Origin: Planctomycetota bacterium
GTDB taxonomy: Bacteria; Planctomycetota; Planctomycetia; Pirellulales; Pirellulaceae
Length of the DNA stretch: 64,000 nt
Reading direction: 5' to 3'
Assembly (NCBI GenBank): GCA_026692905.1
Contig: JAPLNL010000011.1
Coordinates: forward strand, 62,001-126,000
The position numbers and the translations under genes were made by a program. The notes beneath the pieces were generated by a model that was given only the letters and a program-made list of their open reading frames with translations, was not told the DNA's origin and did no database searches. Each line of letters begins with the position of its first letter. Position 1 is the stretch's first letter. Positions 36,856-45,921 of this stretch are shown here, piece by piece.

Positions 36856-37346
36856 CTAAAACTTTGTAGACCTTGCACAGGTACTGTTCGGATCTGGGTC
36901 CGGCTTGAAAACATTTGCTTCATCTACCTTAACAGTTTGCTGAACTGTAAGGATGCATTCATTAGACTGATCATCGTACTTGCATTTTTTCCAAATTACA
37001 CAGATTTCTTTTTCAAGAATGTGACCAGGTCGTTGCCCGAAGTCGCTTGGGAATGTAGAGTAATTACGACCCTCCACTGTGGTGCTTACAATTTGCGGGC
37101 CAATTTGTTTGTCGCAATCGCCAATAATTGGAGAAAAACAGACCGGAAAAGCCTGATACTTTTTTGTACTTTCGCTTGAATTAAGTCGCAAACCTTATAA
37201 TACCCAGACGTAAATTGAATGCAGTTGTAACCCGTAGAAGTTTGCGGCAAAATTGGTACGCCATCTTCAATTTCCTGAGAAAAAAGACTCTCAGGGTGCG
37301 AAAAAGTGAAGATCGCTAGTGCGAAAATAATTGACTTGTAAATCAT
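36856..37346 (-). pseudogene. Secreted Cys-containing protein, split by a frameshift in an A run
   Basis: The first frame (MIYKSIIFALAIFTFSHPES) gives a signal peptide and continues to VQK. The second frame then carries on KYQAFPVCFSPIIGDCDKQI to the end (NSTCARSTKF). The two join at a run of six A on the minus strand (six T at 37160-37165); one extra base would restore a single protein of ~163 residues. The ATG overlaps the previous gene's stop as ATGA, so it is coupled to the DUF1573 gene. It could be a broken gene, slippage-regulated, or a sequencing error. Confidence 0.6.
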
Positions 37347-38344
37347 CGTTTTACCTTTACAGATATAGGGACAGCAAATTTTTTCAAACCGCGATAAGTC
37401 AATATCAATGAATGATAGCCAGCTGCTTCAGTCTCACTGACGCGTAGAAAATCCCCCTTAATGACCACGCACGCATCATTTATTTTACGCATTGATATCC
37501 TCAATTCGTCGGACTGAATGTCCTTACCTACAAGTTTAGCAACCCAGCCTTCTTCGAGATCTGATTCAGCCACCCACTTTCCGACAATCATTGCCCGAAA
37601 GGAATTCACTTCACTTTCATAATCGAGAATAATTGTACTTGGGATGGAGCGAACTAAAAATGGAAGCTCTATTGTAAACGGCACCTCATGTATGCTTGCA
37701 TCAGCAAGCTTCGCAATTAAAGTGCGAGCGTTGACCGCCGATTGATTGACACGGAAATTGCATTCGACCAAGGCTTCATGGGGTCCAAGAAGCTCGTAAT
37801 CCTTTACAATCAAATCTTCACTACTAGAGGTGAACTCGGCTCCGGCCAGTGACACGTCGTTTCTTGCATTTATTTTTAACCTAAAATTCCCTTCATCAGT
37901 TTCAGATAAATTGACACGAGATGCCGAAATCGGCGGAATCGATTCACCAAGCAAAGCAATCTTGATTTCACCACAGCTCGCCTCAATTGTGATTGAACGC
38001 ATAAATGGTCCCGGTTTGGTGCCGACCGACAGTTTTGTTGCCAGATTCACTGATTCGCCAGGTCCAAGTTTGGTAATTGGTGTATCATTTTTTGGGGTAA
38101 CGCTTTTTAATTTTGTTTCCAAGCAACCGCAAGACACAGCAATCCTTGAAAACGATATTGGATGTGGAAGGCGGTTAACAATTATTGCATTATTTTCGAC
38201 GTGGCCACCTGAAGCAAGACATCCGCAATCTATCTCAAACTCAAACGGAAAATTCTCCCGAAGCTCTAGTGGTTTGGGTTCCTCTAGTGAATAGAGGATA
38301 AGAATGAGAGCGGGAAGAATCAAAATGCACCTCGGTAAGATCAA
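37343..38344 (-). CDS. DUF1573-like secreted or membrane-anchored protein
   Basis: A 333-residue protein with an N-terminal hydrophobic segment and Ig-like/HYDIN-like DUF1573 features. AVSCGCLETKLKSVTP and then LGPGESVNLATKLSVG match the cysteine pair and Gly-rich region of the family. The remaining ~200 residues are beta-rich. The first start is TTG at 38344. A second TTG at 38323 has a better site (gaggtg) and would shorten it by 7 residues. It is read into the frameshifted gene through an ATGA overlap. The region is visibly richer in A/T than the flanks. Confidence 0.65.
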   Translation of the reverse strand: MILPRCILILPALILILYSLEEPKPLELRENFPFEFEIDCGCLASGGHVENNAIIVNRLPHPISFSRIAVSCGCLETKLKSVTPKNDTPITKLGPGESVNLATKLSVGTKPGPFMRSITIEASCGEIKIALLGESIPPISASRVNLSETDEGNFRLKINARNDVSLAGAEFTSSSEDLIVKDYELLGPHEALVECNFRVNQSAVNARTLIAKLADASIHEVPFTIELPFLVRSIPSTIILDYESEVNSFRAMIVGKWVAESDLEEGWVAKLVGKDIQSDELRISMRKINDACVVIKGDFLRVSETEAAGYHSLILTYRGLKKFAVPISVKVKR

Positions 38345-38574
38345 CTAGCTTTTCGATTTGTTGAAATGATAAAGATATTTGTCGTTTTCGCAACATAATT
38401 GCGGCGTAAAATTCAATAAAAAGCGAAGTTTCCCCCGGCAACCCCAAAAAAAGAAGAGTGGCTTTGTTGGGCGCGCGGGCGATTAAGGGGCCATCTATTG
38501 TGGTTGTGTTGCGATTTTGCTCTTGATGGATGTCTAACTTAGTTTTGGGCGTTGCATTTTCTATAAGGCGAAGA

Positions 38575-38890
38575 TCGCGAGCCCATTCGACCTTGTCTTT
38601 TGCAGCAAGCCTCCACTGGTGCACGAGACTTAGCGATTCGGCGAGGTAAGTGGAAGTACTTGGCGCACAAAGGTTCCGGCGGCAACAACTACGAAACCAA
38701 CCCAGAGCTCAAGCGATATGCGTTGCCGGATACGGCGTCAACGGCTGTTGGCCAGTTGTTTGATCTCGAAAAAGATCCAGGTGAAACGAAGAACCTAGCG
38801 ATTAAGAAACCGGAAATCGTCGAAGGACTAAACGCGTTATTAAAGCAATCGATCGCAACAGGCCGAAGCCGACCACTCGCTGAGCGCTAG
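38575..38890 (+). pseudogene. 3' fragment of a second sulfatase copy
   Basis: From agcccattcgacctt (about 38580) to the stop this matches 35409-35707 closely at DNA level: the DLAIRRGKWKYLAHKGSGGN and LFDLEKDPGET blocks are nearly identical. The metal site and CTPTR motif are absent, so it cannot be active. The end differs (PLAER instead of R). It is probably a relic of a duplicated sulfatase. Confidence 0.8.
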
Positions 38891-39298
38891 AATACTCGAC
38901 TGCGATTAGTCCTGAAGGGACGTCATTTGATAGCCTGGGGTAAAGTTCGCATAGCGAACGAAACCCCAGGTACCGCGTCCCGATCGATTGAGAGCTCTGA
39001 AGGAGCGGCATTGTCCGCGAATCGATTGCATAAACAATCGGATCGTTGATTTCGGTTTGCCTCGCGAGCAACGCGGAATGCCGTCGCGTTGCGACTCAAT
39101 CGCAATAAAAACACGGTTTACCACGGATTGCATCCGTGGCTTTCCAATGCCACTGCTCCGCAGTTCAGGACACTGCTCCGCAGTTCAAGACATTATGCAA
39201 CTTCGTTGCGGTCAGCGTGGTAAGATATTCTGATGACCAGACCCTTTCGAATTGCCCCCAACATTCCAACCGCAATACCCCTCGCACCCCATACCATC
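38891..39298. repeat. Non-coding region with hairpins and a 20-base tandem repeat
   Basis: Contains a hairpin cctggggt ... accccagg (38934-38970) with inner stem gttcgc/gcgaac, a small hairpin ccacggattgcatccgtgg (39121-39139), and a 20-base unit repeated twice (39151-39170 and 39171-39190, one mismatch). Confidence 0.6.
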
Positions 39299-40480
39299 AT
39301 GCGACTTACTCTTTTCGTAGCCGTCTTCTCGATCGTGATGGTTTCCAATCCGAAGCTGTTCGCGATGCAAAAGGATGCGCCTGCCGAACCCAAAAAGGCG
39401 GTTGCCAAGTACCAGTACAAGTCCGAGGGGATCGAAGTCCCTGCGGCTACGGCCGATGAACCCAAGATTGCCACCTTTGGGCATGAGAGCATCTTGGCTG
39501 CTAAAAAATATCTCGACGACGGAGCTAACTTTTGGGTGCGTGAACGAAGTTGCGTCGCTTGCCATAGCACTGGCGTTTATATGGTCGAACGACCACCTCT
39601 GACGCCGTTGCTTGGGAAGCCGAGCACCGAGGTCCTCGATGAGTTTGTCGAAAGTGTCACCGACAAAATTGGCCCTCCTGAAATTCGAGATGGCGTCAAG
39701 TATTGGGGAGTTAGCATCCAATCCGTATGGCGAAGCTCAGGGCTGGCAGCTTGGGACAAATACGTTACGGGATCCCTCTCGGAACCAACCGACAAGTCAC
39801 TTCGTCACACCCTACAGTGCCTAGCCGATGAAGGTTTCATAAAAACGATTGATCAAGTCGAGATCCCTTATATTACGACCGATTTCGAACTGACCGTCCA
39901 AGCGGCCAGAGCCATTGCCAGTGCACCAGGATGGCTGGCTACGGTCAAGGATAACGATACACTCGAGCGGTTCGAGCGGATGAAGAAGTACTTGAGGCAG
40001 CATGTTCCAATTAGCGACTACGAACACGCAGTCAAATTGCAATTGTCGGTGTTCATGCCGGAATTGGTTTCTCAAGAACAGCGCGAAGCGTCCATAGCGA
40101 TGTTGTGGCGTCAACAGTTGCCCGACGGTGGTTGGTCCACGCGACGAATGTCTGAGCTTATGCGTTGGCATCGCAAAATGGATCCCAAAGTTGTAACCAT
40201 GATTCAAGCGGAACCGGACGCAGCTAACCCAGAAAGCGACCCCTACATGACCGCCTTCGCGATTGTTTTGCTTCGAGAGGCAGACGTTCCTGCGTCGGAT
40301 GCCCGAATTCAAAAAGCGATCGAATGGTTAAAAGAGAATCAACGCGTCAGCGGTCGCTGGTGGATGAAGTCTCTGTTCCGCGACACCTACCACTACAGCA
40401 CGTACATCAGCACCGCGCAGGCGTTGCGAGCACTAGCGCTGTGCGGCGAGATACCTCAAGGGCTGGCGTCGGGGCTTTAG
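39299..40480 (+). CDS. Secreted heme-motif protein with terpenoid-cyclase-like repeats
   Basis: A 393-residue exported protein. I use the ATG at 39299, which starts a signal peptide (MRLTLFVAVFSIVMVSNPKL). An upstream ATG at 39233 would add non-signal residues. A CxxCH motif (CVACH, residues 85-89) suggests covalent heme. The rest looks like an alpha/alpha toroid: QLPDGGWS at ~281-288 is the squalene-cyclase-like repeat, and AIEWLKENQRVSGRW and YISTAQALRALALCGE are further repeats. Planctomycetes carry several such proteins of unknown role. It does not look like a functional squalene-hopene cyclase because no DxDD-type motif is seen. Confidence 0.75.
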   Translation: MRLTLFVAVFSIVMVSNPKLFAMQKDAPAEPKKAVAKYQYKSEGIEVPAATADEPKIATFGHESILAAKKYLDDGANFWVRERSCVACHSTGVYMVERPPLTPLLGKPSTEVLDEFVESVTDKIGPPEIRDGVKYWGVSIQSVWRSSGLAAWDKYVTGSLSEPTDKSLRHTLQCLADEGFIKTIDQVEIPYITTDFELTVQAARAIASAPGWLATVKDNDTLERFERMKKYLRQHVPISDYEHAVKLQLSVFMPELVSQEQREASIAMLWRQQLPDGGWSTRRMSELMRWHRKMDPKVVTMIQAEPDAANPESDPYMTAFAIVLLREADVPASDARIQKAIEWLKENQRVSGRWWMKSLFRDTYHYSTYISTAQALRALALCGEIPQGLASGL

Positions 40481-40727
40481 AGCACTTTAAGGAATTATGT
40501 GGGCTGTATACTCTTGCTGATAGATAATCGGTCTTGTCGCACGCCACCTTCGCAGAGCGAAGGGCGACATTTTCGCTCGTCGCTCCGCGACGATTGCGTA
40601 CACCTTACGGGGATGCTAGTTTGTAACGATCGCCTCGACGATATGCACCAACGCGATTGCATAAGGGGACCGTCTGATTCAGCACGTCCGAATGCTCAAG
40701 GGTTAGTGCATTGATTTGAATCTTGCA

Positions 40728-41160
40728 TCACTCCTTCGTCTCATTTGGAGTCCATTTGAGAACCCAAGGCGACTTGGATTCTACGATGAGCTTCCCATTT
40801 CCGAGATCAGCAATCCTGAAGTCACTTACCGCATCCAAGGCGACATCGTTGGGGAACTCGCATGGACCGCGAATGGGAAAACGATGTGTTCAAAAGATCA
40901 ATCGCGAATCCCTGTGCATACACAAAGCAGCAACCGTCGGTATTTGAGTCATCCGTGACAATCTCGATTTTCCCATCGGCGTTGGACAGTCGCAAGTTAG
41001 GCTGGTAGGTGGAGCCGGCTGTGGCCTCGGAATCCTGTTCGTCGATCGTCGATTGCACGGGCTGACCTGATAGGTCAACGAAACTCAATTCTAGGCTTGC
41101 TGAAGACTTAGACTGCAAACACGAAACTACGAGCAATAGGAAATAGAAAAGGATACTCAT
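40728..41160 (-). pseudogene. Secreted protein with frameshift
   Basis: The ATG at 41160 has a good GGAG site and a signal-like start (MSILFYFLLLVVSCLQ). The first frame codes a beta-rich domain like carboxypeptidase-regulatory folds (SLELSFVDLSGQPVQS). The downstream frame reads EFPNDVALDAVSDFRIADLG to VLKWTPNETKE and a stop at 40728-40730. A +1 change somewhere between about 40822 and 40890 joins them into a protein of ~143 residues. It is either a pseudogene or a sequence error. Confidence 0.5.
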
Positions 41161-41218
41161 TTGGACTCCGGGAATATCACATCACGATTGTTCCAGAATG
41201 GACACTCGCCCGAATGTA

Positions 41219-41332
41219 GATGGTAACCCGACGCGTAAGCGAAAAATAGTACTGGCGAAACGATCTAGTCCAGATCCTCGTTCTCTTTGGCGTTGGGGTA
41301 CGGTATTGACTCGCTCACGCTTCGGGTTACCA
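41219..41332. repeat. Diverged family E palindrome (outer arms)
   Basis: The left part ggtaacccgacgcgtaagcg and the right part cgctcacgcttcgggttacc (ending 41332) are imperfect inverse copies separated by about 70 bases. A half copy of the left arm lies at about 26728. Compact copies are at 56439 and 61703. Confidence 0.6.
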
Positions 41333-41351
41333 ACTTCCGCGAGTCGAATAT

Positions 41352-41795
41352 CTACGCAGCGCGGCGAACCGCTGGAGTGCGTGTCAGGCCCAAAGGCAAC
41401 GCCAACGGCTGTTCGTCTGTCACGACGGCTTGAATGGCGATATGGCGAGTCGCATTCAACAGAATTGGGCTCTTCAAATTCGCCGTTAGAGTTACGCCAC
41501 TTTTGCTGACGACGCTCAAAACGTAAAGCTGATCATTCGTATGAAGATTGAGTGCGGCCAATTCCCGTTTGTGGACGTGAGCGCGATAATTGGGGGCGAA
41601 TCGACGGGGACTGACCACTGGAAGAGCGACGTTTGCTAACGCCACCGACTGCAGCCAAGCGACTTCGTCATTCCCTTCGCTGGACAGCAAAATCCAATGC
41701 CTGCAGGTTTCAAATCCAATCAAACCATGCGGCATAAGCAGCATATCTGAGTGGCTGATGTCCATTTTACCGAAACGGGAAGATTGAATTTGCAT
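41352..41795 (-). CDS. fliW: Flagellar assembly factor FliW
   Basis: A 147-residue protein that, in characterised bacteria, binds flagellin and antagonises the RNA-binding regulator CsrA. Family features are MQIQSSRFG, MPHGLIGFETCRHWILL, VAWLQSVALANVALPVV and QLYVLSVVSK, then LTANLKSPILLNATRHIAIQ. csrA usually lies next to fliW, but no csrA is seen downstream here, and no other flagellar genes are in the window. It is divergent from prfB. Confidence 0.88.
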   Translation of the reverse strand: MQIQSSRFGKMDISHSDMLLMPHGLIGFETCRHWILLSSEGNDEVAWLQSVALANVALPVVSPRRFAPNYRAHVHKRELAALNLHTNDQLYVLSVVSKSGVTLTANLKSPILLNATRHIAIQAVVTDEQPLALPLGLTRTPAVRRAA

Positions 41796-41928
41796 GACGT
41801 CACCGTGGACTAAAATGTTACCGATATGCTACAATCGTCCTCATCGGCAGGCGTGGCCTGACCGCGTTAGTCTAAAACCGGACATCCTCCTTTTTTCATC
41901 CCTTCATCCGTTAGTTCTTGTCAGCCTG

Positions 41929-43039
41929 ATGAGTGATAGCAATCTTCTAAGTCGTATCGATTCGGTTCGTGCTCGTTTGGTTCCTCTACGAGACGGTCTT
42001 TGACTACGCTAACAAAGTTGCGCAAATTGAAAAACTGGACGCCGAAATGGCGAGTCCAACTTTTTGGGATGTTCCTGAAAAGGCACAGGAAACCGTTCAA
42101 CAGCTGAAGAATCTTCGTTCTGTCGTCGAACCGCTGCGAGGTGCAATCAACTCCTGCAACGATTTGGCTGAGTTAGTCAGCATGCTCGACGAAGATCCCT
42201 CCGTTGCTGCAGAGGTTGAAACCGAGATTGGCAAGCTCGAAATCAGTCTAGAACAACTGGAGCTGAAAGCCCTTTTGAGCGGCCCGATGGATGAATGTGG
42301 GGCTATCCTTTCGGTGCACGCCCGTGAAGGTGGTCTCGATGCCAACGATTGGGCCGAGATGCTGCTTGGCATGTACACTGCTTGGGCTCAGAAGAATGGC
42401 TACTCCGCCGAATTGGTTGACCGGTCCGACAACGAAGGAGCCGGGATCACCCAAGCAACCGTGATCATTCGCGGCCCATCGGCTTATGGATATCTCAAGG
42501 GAGAGGAAGGGATCCATCGTTTGGTCCGAATCAGTCCTTATAACGCAGAAGGCAAGCGGCAAACCAGCTTCGCCGCCGTCGACGTATCCCCTGAAGTCAG
42601 CGATTCGGTCGAGATTGAAATCCTTGAAAAGGACGTTCGCGAAGACGTCTATCGAGCATCCGGCGCAGGTGGACAGCACGTCAACAAAACAAGTTCTGCG
42701 ATCCGACTGACGCACATCCCAACCGGTATTGTTGCGCAATGCCAAAGCGATCGAAGTCAACACAAGAATCGAGCGCAAGCCTGGAAGATGTTGCGAGCTC
42801 GCATGGCGCGCGTTGAAGAAGAGAAACTAGAAGCCGAGCAAGCGATCAAGTACCAGAACAAAACAGTGACTGGCTTCGGCTCTCAAATTCGAAACTATTT
42901 CTTACACCCTGATCAACGAGTGAAAGACTCGCGATCAGGCTTCCAAATCGGAAACTTCCACGTCGTATTGGCGGGCGAGCTCCAAGGATTTTTAGAAGCG
43001 TTCCTCAAATACAAAATGGTCAAGGAAGCTCAATCCTAG
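41929..43039 (+). CDS. prfB: Peptide chain release factor 2, programmed +1 frameshift
   Basis: Releases proteins at UGA and UAA. Translation starts at ATG 41929 (MSDSNLLSRIDSV), reaches the slippery CTT at 41998-42000 and an in-frame TGA at 42001-42003, and resumes in the +1 frame at GAC 42002. The product is about 369 residues. This is the classic RF2 autoregulatory CTTTGAC shift; the usual internal Shine-Dalgarno just before it is not strong (ctacgagacggt). The catalytic GGQ is at residues 247-249 (GAGGQHVNKTSSA). The stop-recognition tripeptide reads SPY (202-204) rather than the common SPF. Confidence 0.95.
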
Positions 43040-43181
43040 TGGGGCACACCTGCCGGGTTTGCCGTTCTGGGTAGGTCTTCACGACTTTTTGGGACAGATG
43101 AACAAATTGGCCGAACGGCTAATTGACAGTGAGGACACGTGGCAATGAGCTTATCGAAAGTACGGCTACAGGATGAATCGG

Positions 43182-44243
43182 CTAACGCATGCACGGCTCC
43201 TCAAGCAACGTCAAGCATTTTCGGTCCGCATCTAGTTCGACCATAGCCCCATGTGGCAAGGTTGCATTTTTTGGTACGTGCCCAACCGGGAAATTGGCGA
43301 CAACCGGACAGCTCAGTGGCTTCATCGCTTCACTCAGGACTCGATCGATTTCTTTCGCGTCATTCGGGTCCTTGTTGGTAAATTGCCCGAGGACAATCCC
43401 TGCAACGGAATCGAGAATGCCTGCCAGTCGAAGTTGCGATAGAAGTCGATCGACTCGATAGGGAGCTTCATTGACATCTTCGAGAAAGAGGATGTTGCCA
43501 GTCGCTTCGATGGCAAATGGAGTTCCAAGAGTCGCGCATACAAGCGACAAATTTCCGCCCATCAATCGACCGCGAGCTTTTCCCGCGTTGATCGTCTTGA
43601 TTGGATCGGAAGCTGGTGTCTCAATCGTTTCGCCCGTCATCTCTTTAGGGTAGCGATCGACAAACAGTGTTCTTTCAAACGCTTTGTGCGAATAAGCGTG
43701 CTCGGGCAAATGTCCTTGTGCAAGATTGCTCATGGGCATCGGTGAATGAAACGAGACCACTCGCGACTTGCAAGCGATGGCGAGATGCAACGCGGTAAGA
43801 TCCGAGTAACCGATGATGACTTTTGGGTCGCGACGAAGGCTTTCGTAGTCGACGCGATCGAGGATGCGAGTCAGTCCATATCCGCCACGAACGGGAAACA
43901 CGCCTCGAACGTTAGGGTTTCGTATTGCTTGGTTTAGTTCGTTCAAGCGATCGTCGTCCGAGCCTGCTAAGTATTCTTTCTTGCGATCAAGCATGCGTTC
44001 GTCGCATTGGACTTGGTAACCGCTTTTCTCCAATTGCAATTGATACGCAAGGACAACGGCGCGATCGACGGGCCCAGCTGGGGCGACCAGCGCGATCGTG
44101 TCCCCAAGCTTGAGCCCTTTCGGCTTGAGCCATTCCAATTCAAGTGGGCTGGCCACAGGTTTCGCATGAAGCAACGAGGGCATCAGAGATGCAAATGCGC
44201 AGAAACGCGCCACGGTTCGACGCGATAATAAAGTGGTATTCAC
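43182..44243 (-). CDS. LD-carboxypeptidase, S66 family
   Basis: Serine peptidase that cleaves L,D-bonds in peptidoglycan tetrapeptides, 353 residues. The leader is hydrophobic and Arg-rich at its start (LLSRRTVARFCAFASLMP), suggesting export, possibly Tat-like. The nucleophile block GYSDLTAL is near residue 140, with RGGYGLTRILDRVDY before it and GRLMGGNLSLVCATLGTPF near 225. FLEDVNEAPYRVDRLLSQL carries the catalytic Glu region, and VGHVPKNATLPHGAMVELD holds the His near the C-terminus. Planctomycetes have thin peptidoglycan, so a recycling role is plausible. Single gene. Confidence 0.87.
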   Translation of the reverse strand: MNTTLLSRRTVARFCAFASLMPSLLHAKPVASPLELEWLKPKGLKLGDTIALVAPAGPVDRAVVLAYQLQLEKSGYQVQCDERMLDRKKEYLAGSDDDRLNELNQAIRNPNVRGVFPVRGGYGLTRILDRVDYESLRRDPKVIIGYSDLTALHLAIACKSRVVSFHSPMPMSNLAQGHLPEHAYSHKAFERTLFVDRYPKEMTGETIETPASDPIKTINAGKARGRLMGGNLSLVCATLGTPFAIEATGNILFLEDVNEAPYRVDRLLSQLRLAGILDSVAGIVLGQFTNKDPNDAKEIDRVLSEAMKPLSCPVVANFPVGHVPKNATLPHGAMVELDADRKCLTLLEEPCMR

Positions 44244-44298
44244 GTTGTTGATCTCGTTTTCGTTCTAACATTCGTTCTAACAGATGGGTTGCCACGAT

Positions 44299-44385
44299 TA
44301 AGCGAGCGGCAGCCTGAATAATACCTTAGCACGACGCGCAAGCTAGTGAAGAGGATAGTGGATCACTAGCTTGCGCGTCGTGCTA
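44299..44385. repeat. Shared head plus family A hairpin
   Basis: A head variant taagcgagcggcagcctgaa (44299-44318) is followed by a family A hairpin (tagcacgacgcgcaagctag at 44327, inverse ending 44385). It lies upstream of the LD-carboxypeptidase start. Confidence 0.8.
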
Positions 44386-44441
44386 AGCATACTTCGAACT
44401 CGTTCCAAGGCTCCGCCTGGCAACGAGAATAATAACCCATG

Positions 44442-44637
44442 GGAGGGCGAGGCCACCGCTCTAAACATGTTTCCAACGAGTTTACCTAAGTCATTCATTG
44501 CTCGGGAGGGTGAGGCTCCTGCCGAACCTTTGCACCGTTGGCTCGGCAGGAGCCTCGCCCTCCCTAAGGTTTTCAATGGAATTGACTTTGCAAAGATGTT
44601 TAAAGATGTTTACAGCGGTGGCCTCACCCTCCCGAGT
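44442..44637. repeat. Nested family C palindromes
   Basis: An inner hairpin (gggagggtgaggctcctgcc at 44504 and its mirror ending at 44564) lies inside an outer inverted pair: gggagggcgaggccaccgct at about 44442 and agcggtggcctcaccctccc ending about 44635. The gap 44244-44748 contains only such repeats. Confidence 0.75.
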
Positions 44638-44748
44638 AACAAATTGCTTGGTTGAGGTCGAAAAGAACAGGTTGAAAGCGGTGGCATGGGTATCTCGTGA
44701 TTCTGAGGTTGCACGCACTTTCCATGCACGTCCGGTATTCAAATCTTC

Positions 44749-45702
44749 CTAACCTTTTTTGCGTTGTTTTGAGATCGTGATCAGTGCCACTCCGACAATA
44801 ATGATCACGGAGGCGATCGCGAGTCGTGGGCTAACCGTTTCACTCAGAATGAGCCAGCCCAGAAAGACAGCTACGATCGGATTGACGTAGGCATACGTCG
44901 AAATCACCGAGGGTGAAGCATGGTGCATTAGCCATACGAATGTTGTGTAAGCGATGAGTGAACCAGCGATGACGAGATAAAGCCAAGCGTAAAAGGACTC
45001 GGCACTCACTTTCGCGATAGAGAAGTCTTTCGTCTCGCCAAGGATCAGACTTATCGCAAGAAGCCAACCTGCACCACAGAGCATCTGAGCCGCGGAGCCA
45101 GCAAAAGGCTCAGCCGCAGCGGGTAGCAATCGATTGTAAACGGAGCCTATTGTCCAACATAAACATGCGAGGACTAACGCGAACACTGGGAGCGGCTGTA
45201 GCTGCGTTTGGTTTGTATCGAAAAATGCTGGCCCCACCAAAACGACCAATCCAATTGTCCCCAATGCGAGTCCCACAAAAGTGAGAGTTTTTGGGCGCCC
45301 TTCGCCGGCAGGAGCACCACGCCACCAGGCAACGCCCCATTCCGCGAATACGAAAAACAAAGGATTGACGGCGACAATCAACGTCGCAATTCCGGATGGA
45401 ATGGTGGTCTCTGCCCACGAGACCAAACCGTTTCCTCCAAGAATCATGAAGGCCGATATGATGAAATTGTCAATCCACTGTTTTTTCGTGAGATGAAATC
45501 CTCGCAGCCATCCGACCACACCCGCAAGTACCAGACCAGCCACCAAAAAGCGAGTGCTCGCCATCAAAAAAGGTGGAATCGTGTCCACAGCGACACGAAT
45601 TGCCAAATACGTTGAGCCCCAAATCAAATAGATCGTCAGCATTCCAGCCAAGACCATATAGGGAGATGGCGATGGCGAAGGCTTGGGATTTGCGTCTGGC
45701 AT
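44749..45702 (-). CDS. EamA/DMT-family exporter
   Basis: A 317-residue inner-membrane protein with ten membrane segments in two EamA repeats. The first repeat opens with GMLTIYLIWGSTYLAIRVAV and the second near residue 168 (FALVLACLCWTIGSVYNRLL). YAYVNPIVAVFLGWLILSE near 265-283 is the typical final-repeat signature of YedA-like members. It probably exports amino acids or metabolites. It lies divergently from hom, which makes an amino-acid exporter role conceivable, but nothing in the sequence decides this. Confidence 0.85.
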   Translation of the reverse strand: MPDANPKPSPSPSPYMVLAGMLTIYLIWGSTYLAIRVAVDTIPPFLMASTRFLVAGLVLAGVVGWLRGFHLTKKQWIDNFIISAFMILGGNGLVSWAETTIPSGIATLIVAVNPLFFVFAEWGVAWWRGAPAGEGRPKTLTFVGLALGTIGLVVLVGPAFFDTNQTQLQPLPVFALVLACLCWTIGSVYNRLLPAAAEPFAGSAAQMLCGAGWLLAISLILGETKDFSIAKVSAESFYAWLYLVIAGSLIAYTTFVWLMHHASPSVISTYAYVNPIVAVFLGWLILSETVSPRLAIASVIIIVGVALITISKQRKKG

Positions 45703-45921
45703 ATTTTTTGATTATTCGAGGAATTTGGTGCGTTTCCACGCTTTTGCCTCGAGTTGGGAGCAATGCAACTGGCTTTGTGATGATATCAGGATTCTTGGAA
45801 AGGAAGGGACATGGCGAGGTCGATTTGGTTCACTTGCCTGTCAACACGGTTTGCTAGTCGGGCAACTTGGTTTACTATTTCCCTTTTGGAAATTCGGAAC
45901 CTCGTAGGATTGCTATCTGTC

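Noticed and set aside
44491-44742. Frames reading REGEAPAEP-like protein text
   Set aside because: These are translations of the family C palindromes, which give similar text on both strands; not genes.
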